Source: Anaerolineae bacterium
GTDB lineage: Bacteria; Chloroflexota; Anaerolineae; Aggregatilineales; Phototrophicaceae
DNA length: 56,945 nt
NCBI GenBank assembly: GCA_022820125.1
Contig: JAJEGA010000044.1
Span: 1-56,945 of the forward strand
Direction: 5' to 3'
The notes under the pieces were generated by a model. That model was not told the DNA's origin. It did no database searches and was given only the letters and a program-made list of their open reading frames with translations. Made by a program: the position numbers and the translations under genes. Each line of letters opens with the position of its first letter. Positions within the stretch are counted from its first letter, which is position 1. This document shows positions 52,669 through 56,945 of the stretch, piece by piece.

Positions 52669-55176
52669 GTCCTTTGCCTTATCGCGCTCTCGCTTTGGCA
52701 GCCTGGTATCTTCATCAATTCTTGACATCAACCGCATCGCTTCCGCCTTCTCTTGGTCGGTCAGTCGGAAATCCTTGCTGAAATAGACGGACTCGGGAAA
52801 GCGATAATTCCAGGCGCGATAGAAATCGGCTCGGCGCCAATCGCGGCTCAGGTTGCAATCGAAGCGAACTAGGTAGCCGTTTGCCAGGCGGCTCTTATGC
52901 CCATGCTGAATATGAGCCAGCCCCCAACTCACGCCGCGGCCGTCGCCACTGTCGCTGAAGGCATCGGGCGCGTAAGGACCGGCGGCGACCGGTGGCGCCG
53001 ATGCCTTGCCAACGACTTTGAAGTTCAAGCCATCGGGCGCAAACTGCAAGGTGTTCTTTTCCGGTCCTTCGTGGCTTGCGACTGCAACGATCCCCTCGCG
53101 GAATGGATAGAGAAAGGTCTCGTGCCCGCTGTTGGTCAGCGGGTTCAAGGGCGACTTCACAAAGGGACCATGTGGATCGTCCGCGGTGGCGGCGCCCCAG
53201 CCGATGCCCAGGTCGTGTCGATAAGCGCGGCCGAATTGCACGCCTTTGTAGTAGAGCCAGATTTGTCCGCGGTATTTGAGCAGGAAGGGATCATGCAGTT
53301 TATGCGAGTCCCAATCGCCGAAGCTGTCTACCGCATCGGCGTCATCGGCATCGCCGACCAAATTGCCGCGCCGCCCGGGCCGCAATACCGGCTCAGTCAT
53401 TTTCGTCCAGGGTCCATCCGGCGAATGCGCCCAAGCCATGCCAATCTGATGGATGGACCGATGTTTCCAGACGCCTTGAATCACCTGATAATAGAGATAG
53501 AACTTGCCTTCGTGAACCAGGATATCGGGCGTGAACACCGCCCGGTCACCAAAAGACCCGATTTCGCCGCGCAGCACAGCTGGTCCGCGTTCTTCCCAGT
53601 TGAAGCCATCTTTCGAGGTTGCGTACCAGATGTCGGCCAAGTCCCAATCCCAAGCCGGTCTGGTCTCGCTGGCTTGCGCGACGCCCAGCCAGCGTTCTGC
53701 GGTCTGCCGCCGCGTGTACCAGACATAATAATCGCTGCCGATTTTGATGACCTTCGACGGGTCGCGCCGTGTTGTGCCCGCCTCCGCCCCAATCCCGCCG
53801 ATAGGCGAATAGCGGAAAGCGCTGAAGAATTCGCTATGCGCATCCTTGTAGATGCCGTAGTTGTCGTAAACGCGCCGCATCGCCCGGCTGATAGGTCCGT
53901 CGGGCCGAGTCTCGTCTGGTCTTTCCGGCGCCTTACTGTAAGCCAAGTCCTGCATATTTTGTTTGTTCAGCGCCAGGTCGGGCGAGAAATAAACCTCCTC
54001 CGGATAGCGAATATTGCTGCCGCGGAAGCCAGTCCGCTCGACATCGCGGCGCAAATTGCAGTCGAAGCGGACGAGATAAGAATTGCCCGTCTTCATCTCT
54101 TCGGTTGCGATATGGGACAAGCCCCAGGTGATGCCCGCTCCCGCCCGCGTGTCGCTATAAGAATCGGGCGAGAAAGGACCGGCGGCGAGGGGCGGGAGGG
54201 TGACATGGGCGACCACATCAAAATTCAATCCATCCGGCGCGTATTGGATCGTGTCTTTTTCGGGGCCATCGTGCCCGCAGATGGCGAGAACGCCTTCGCC
54301 GTAGGGGACGAGGCAGGTCTCGTGCCCGCTGTTGGTGATCGGATTCAGCGGCGACTTGACAAAGGGACCCTCAGGTCTGTCAGCAATCGCCACGCCCCAG
54401 CCGATTCCCCGTGAGTATTTCGTCGTCCAGCCCATAGGTTGACCCTTGTAGTAGAGCCAATACTTGCTATCGCGCGCGATGATGAATGGATCGTGCACCT
54501 TGTGGCTGTCCCAATCTCCGTAGCGCCGGACATCGTCGGAGTCGTCATCGCCCAGCCATGCGCCCGCCTCTCCCGGCCGAAGCACCGGCGCCTCAACTCG
54601 CTGCCAGGGTCCTTCGGGCGATCTCGACCAGGACATGCCAACTGTGTTGCGCGTCCGCGTTCGATAAGGATAAGCGACCGCTTGATAATAGAGGTAGAAA
54701 CCGTCTTTGGTCATCAAGACATCGGGCGTAAATACTGAACGCCCATCATAAGCGTCCTTCGGTCCGCGCTTCACCGCCACGCCCTGTTCCGTCCAGTTGA
54801 AGCCGTCTTGCGATGTCGCGTACCAGATCTCTGCCAAGTCCCAGTCAAACACAGGCTGCTCCCAGGTTTGCTGGCGCAGGGGAGGGCGATTGCTGTGGTC
54901 GCGGTCATATTGCGTCTTGCGCCGCGTATACCAGACGTAATAGGTCCCGTTGATTCTTAAGACAGTCGTCGGATCGCGCCGCGTGACGCCGGCTTCTTTG
55001 CCGATGCCGCTGAGCCGACTGTACTTGAACGTGGTGTAGAACTCGCTGGTCGAGTCCTGATAGATGCCCCATTGATCGTAGAGCCTGGCCTGCGCCGCGC
55101 TGAGCTGCCGATCCGTCGGTTTGTTTGCGCTGGGTTCGCCGGGGAGGCGTGGCTTGTCGCTTGAAATCTTGCTCAT
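52660..55176 (-). CDS. Tandem-duplicated GH117-like five-bladed propeller glycosidase
   Basis: An 838-residue protein made of two copies of about 400 residues. Motifs recur with a period of 400-404: TRRDP (D68 and D472), VFTPD, DWDSHK[VL]HDP (D229 and D629), and TNSGHET (H285 and H685), then GPEK.TIQ-type and FDCNL segments. The pattern with YYVWYTRR, WDLAEIWYATS and VKSPLNP[IL]TNSGHE matches family GH117, known for anhydro-galactose removal from agar oligosaccharides. The equivalents of the active-site Asp, Asp and His appear to be present in both copies. There is no signal peptide by eye. It follows the GMC gene by 3 bases. The substrate here is unproven. Confidence 0.85.
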   Translation of the reverse strand: MSKISSDKPRLPGEPSANKPTDRQLSAAQARLYDQWGIYQDSTSEFYTTFKYSRLSGIGKEAGVTRRDPTTVLRINGTYYVWYTRRKTQYDRDHSNRPPLRQQTWEQPVFDWDLAEIWYATSQDGFNWTEQGVAVKRGPKDAYDGRSVFTPDVLMTKDGFYLYYQAVAYPYRTRTRNTVGMSWSRSPEGPWQRVEAPVLRPGEAGAWLGDDDSDDVRRYGDWDSHKVHDPFIIARDSKYWLYYKGQPMGWTTKYSRGIGWGVAIADRPEGPFVKSPLNPITNSGHETCLVPYGEGVLAICGHDGPEKDTIQYAPDGLNFDVVAHVTLPPLAAGPFSPDSYSDTRAGAGITWGLSHIATEEMKTGNSYLVRFDCNLRRDVERTGFRGSNIRYPEEVYFSPDLALNKQNMQDLAYSKAPERPDETRPDGPISRAMRRVYDNYGIYKDAHSEFFSAFRYSPIGGIGAEAGTTRRDPSKVIKIGSDYYVWYTRRQTAERWLGVAQASETRPAWDWDLADIWYATSKDGFNWEERGPAVLRGEIGSFGDRAVFTPDILVHEGKFYLYYQVIQGVWKHRSIHQIGMAWAHSPDGPWTKMTEPVLRPGRRGNLVGDADDADAVDSFGDWDSHKLHDPFLLKYRGQIWLYYKGVQFGRAYRHDLGIGWGAATADDPHGPFVKSPLNPLTNSGHETFLYPFREGIVAVASHEGPEKNTLQFAPDGLNFKVVGKASAPPVAAGPYAPDAFSDSGDGRGVSWGLAHIQHGHKSRLANGYLVRFDCNLSRDWRRADFYRAWNYRFPESVYFSKDFRLTDQEKAEAMRLMSRIDEDTRLPKRERDKAKDSV

Positions 55177-55179
55177 GCT

Positions 55180-56754
55180 TCAATTGTCCTCCAGGATCAT
55201 AGCCGCCGCTTTCTCGCCGATCATGACGCAAGGGGCATTTGTATTGGCATTGATGATATGCGGCATGATTGAGGCATCGGCAACGCGCAAGCCGGCAATC
55301 CCATGAACGCGCAGCCGCTCGTCAACCACCGCCAGCCGGTCGCGCCCCATCTTGCAGCTGCCGGCCGGATGGTAGATGGTAGTGGCGAATTCTCGGATGA
55401 AATGGATGAGGTCGCCGTCAGAGACGACTCGCTCGCCGGGCAAGAATTCGGCGCCGCGATAAGGTGCAAATGGCGCGGACGCCGCGATCTCCCGCCCGAG
55501 CTTGAGGCCCGCCAGCAGCACGTCCACATCTTCATCTTCCGCGAGGCAGGCGAAGTCGATCGCCGGCGGGGCAAATGGATCGCGCGACAGCAGCGTGAGC
55601 TCGCCGACGCTCTTGGTTCCGACTAGGCCCGCGAGAATTGTGAAGCCATGCCCGGCGGGCGCTTCGAAGCCGTGGCGTATGAACCAATCGGGCCCAAAGT
55701 GATATTGCAGCTCAGGCGCAGGCGCCGCCGGATTCAGCTTCACGAAGCCGCCCGATTCCCCGAGATTCGACGTCAGCAATCCCATCCGCTCCGTTTGATA
55801 CAATTGAATTTGCTCGGCCGCGTCTTTGCGCGCCAGGCTAATCGGCGCTTTGCAATGGTAGGCGAGGGGCACTTGAATATGATCCATCAGGTTCTGCCCG
55901 ACGCCGGGCAAATCCAGCGCTGGGGGTATGTCGAACTGAGCCAGGTGAGCGGCGGGCCCAATGCCCGAAAGCAGCAGCAGTTGCGGCGAATTGATCGCCC
56001 CGCCGCAGATGATGATTTCCTGACTGGCGCGCGCCGTTTTGATCTCGCCCTCGTGATGATACTGTAGGCTTGCGCAGCGCTGATTCTCGACGATCAATTT
56101 GGTGACTTGCGCGTATGGAATGGCAGTGAAGTTCGCTCGTTGCAGCGCCGGGCGCAGATAACCGACGGCGCTGCTGTGCCTTTGCCCCCGCTTCTGCGTG
56201 ACCTGGTAGAGGCCGAAGCCTTCCTGCTCGCCGTCGTTGAAATCGCCGTTATGTCGATAACCCAATTCGAGCGCGGCGTCGACGAAAGCCAGGCTCAGCG
56301 GGTTTGGATCTTGCGGGTCAGCGACATTGATGGGACCGCCGACGCCGTGATGTTCGGACGCGCCGCGCTCCTGATGCTGCATCTTGCGGAAGTAAGGCAG
56401 GACATCGGCATAAGCCCAGCCGTCGTTGCCGCGCGCCGCCCAGCCATCATAATCCGAGGGATGTCCGCGCTGATACACCATGGCGTTAATCGAGCTGGTG
56501 CCGCCGAATACCTTGCCGCGCGGCACATAGTCGCGCCTGTTGTTCAGCCCGGGCTGGGGAACGGTCTGGTAATCCCAGTCGTCATCGCTGTGGAAGAGCT
56601 CGTTGAAGCGCGCGGGAATATGGATATTCGGGTTGCTGTCTGGTCCGCCAGCTTCGAGCAGCAGCACAGAACAGGTTTCGTCTTCGCTGAGGCGGCTCGC
56701 TGCCGCCGCGCCCGCGGAACCGGCGCCGACTACGATAAAATCCGCTACGATCAC
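55180..56754 (-). CDS. GMC-family FAD oxidoreductase (choline/alcohol dehydrogenase-like)
   Basis: A 524-residue flavoprotein. The FAD-binding GAGSAG loop is at about 10-15, LLLEAGG follows, and the middle has the GMC motif RGKVFGGTSSINAMVYQRG. ICGGAINSPQLLLLSGIG is the second GMC signature. Near the end are YHPAGSCKMG and INANTNAPCVMIGEK, with the catalytic His and Asn. It oxidises an alcohol or aldose. The best start is the GTG at 56754, with AAGGAGG 5 bases upstream (forward 56760-56766). An upstream open extension to 56880 would cover the palindromic repeat and is rejected. It is coupled to the GH117-like gene downstream. Confidence 0.92.
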   Translation of the reverse strand: MIVADFIVVGAGSAGAAAASRLSEDETCSVLLLEAGGPDSNPNIHIPARFNELFHSDDDWDYQTVPQPGLNNRRDYVPRGKVFGGTSSINAMVYQRGHPSDYDGWAARGNDGWAYADVLPYFRKMQHQERGASEHHGVGGPINVADPQDPNPLSLAFVDAALELGYRHNGDFNDGEQEGFGLYQVTQKRGQRHSSAVGYLRPALQRANFTAIPYAQVTKLIVENQRCASLQYHHEGEIKTARASQEIIICGGAINSPQLLLLSGIGPAAHLAQFDIPPALDLPGVGQNLMDHIQVPLAYHCKAPISLARKDAAEQIQLYQTERMGLLTSNLGESGGFVKLNPAAPAPELQYHFGPDWFIRHGFEAPAGHGFTILAGLVGTKSVGELTLLSRDPFAPPAIDFACLAEDEDVDVLLAGLKLGREIAASAPFAPYRGAEFLPGERVVSDGDLIHFIREFATTIYHPAGSCKMGRDRLAVVDERLRVHGIAGLRVADASIMPHIINANTNAPCVMIGEKAAAMILEDN

Positions 56755-56852
56755 CGGGTCCTCCTTGCCGCTTCCCGCAGATTGCCTTATCGCGCTTCGC
56801 CGGAAGTGTATCCATTTCGGTTGAATATAGAAAACATCATCATTCAAGCATC

Positions 56853-56921
56853 TGTAGGGGCGAGCACGTGGCTCGCCCACTTGATAATCTCCGGCGGGCG
56901 ATTCACAGAATCGCCCCTACA
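56853..56921. repeat. Palindromic intergenic repeat (REP/MITE-like)
   Basis: The outer arms TGTAGGGGCGA (56853-56863) and TCGCCCCTACA (56911-56921) are inverted repeats. Two inner palindromes are perfect: GGGCGAGC/GCTCGCCC (56858-56878, loop ACGTG) and GGGCGATTC/GAATCGCCC (56896-56916, loop ACA). It sits upstream of the GMC gene, outside coding sequence. The form recalls short intergenic repeats common in Chloroflexota and cyanobacteria genomes. Confidence 0.65.
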
Positions 56922-56945
56922 ATTTTCGCTAAAGGATGATGTCGA

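Noticed and set aside
52897..54414. 505-codon plus-strand frame opposite the GH117-like gene
   Set aside because: Antisense to a duplicated catalytic domain gene with consistent motifs in both copies. The plus frame shows no domain pattern.
55538..55711. Longer 358-residue reading of TruB
   Set aside because: The extra 58 codons overlap nrnA and do not look like TruB. The TTG at 5537 matches the family start. (The relevant bases are 5538-5711; the coordinates here are kept within the neighbourhood of the same length only as a pointer.)
1..56945. CRISPR arrays, rRNA genes, prophage or complete insertion sequences
   Set aside because: No regularly spaced direct repeats, no rRNA-like stretches, and no transposase, integrase or phage structural genes were seen.

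Overview
The window reads as a stretch of a high-GC bacterial chromosome, most likely from the phylum Chloroflexota. Two adjacent large membrane proteins carry the YYY-type (DUF2298, 'Chlor_Arch_YYY') domain, a family named for Chloroflexi and Archaea. There is also an Agl23-like (TIGR03663-type) glycosyltransferase with a C-terminal NHL propeller, a short IF-2 and a CTC-type bL25. No plasmid, phage or CRISPR signature was seen, and no complete insertion sequence. The phylum call is an inference from protein content only.

Left part (1-11.3 kb): core genes. Malate dehydrogenase and a histidine phosphatase on the minus strand face a small membrane protein, an unknown protein and the GTPase Era on the plus strand. 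Era converges on the nusA-ylxR-infB-rbfA-nrnA-truB-ribF operon (minus strand, 11.1 to 3.7 kb), which lacks rimP. The operon has a strong sigma-70 type promoter and a leader hairpin followed by T-runs that may be an attenuator.

Middle (11.3-32.0 kb): about 20.7 kb of co-directional minus-strand genes for cell-surface glycan work. In transcription order these are a GT4 glycosyltransferase, a SAM methyltransferase, a GT39-like membrane protein, a 1963-residue GT39-DUF2298 fusion, a second DUF2298 protein, a GT-C-like protein, an ECF sigma factor, a membrane anti-sigma factor, and the 1317-residue Agl23-like enzyme fused to a beta-propeller. Several junctions overlap by a few bases, so much of it is probably one or two operons. 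The sigma/anti-sigma pair inside it suggests dedicated envelope-responsive control.

Right part (32.4-57 kb): tRNA-Gly(CCC) and bL25, each with a near-consensus promoter; gyrA; a small membrane protein with an AT-rich, hairpin-bearing leader and a textbook terminator; birA with an unknown membrane protein; a HIT hydrolase; a GT-C-like protein; a heterodimeric ABC exporter; a double-HTH regulator followed by another polytopic membrane protein; and a methyltransferase coupled to a membrane SGNH-hydrolase-like protein. Last comes a two-gene operon of a GMC oxidoreductase and a tandem-duplicated GH117-like glycosidase, preceded by a palindromic intergenic repeat.

The least ordinary items are the GT39-DUF2298 fusion with a solute-binding-protein-like insert, the sigma/anti-sigma-controlled GT-C cluster, the double GH117-like protein and the nusA leader hairpin.
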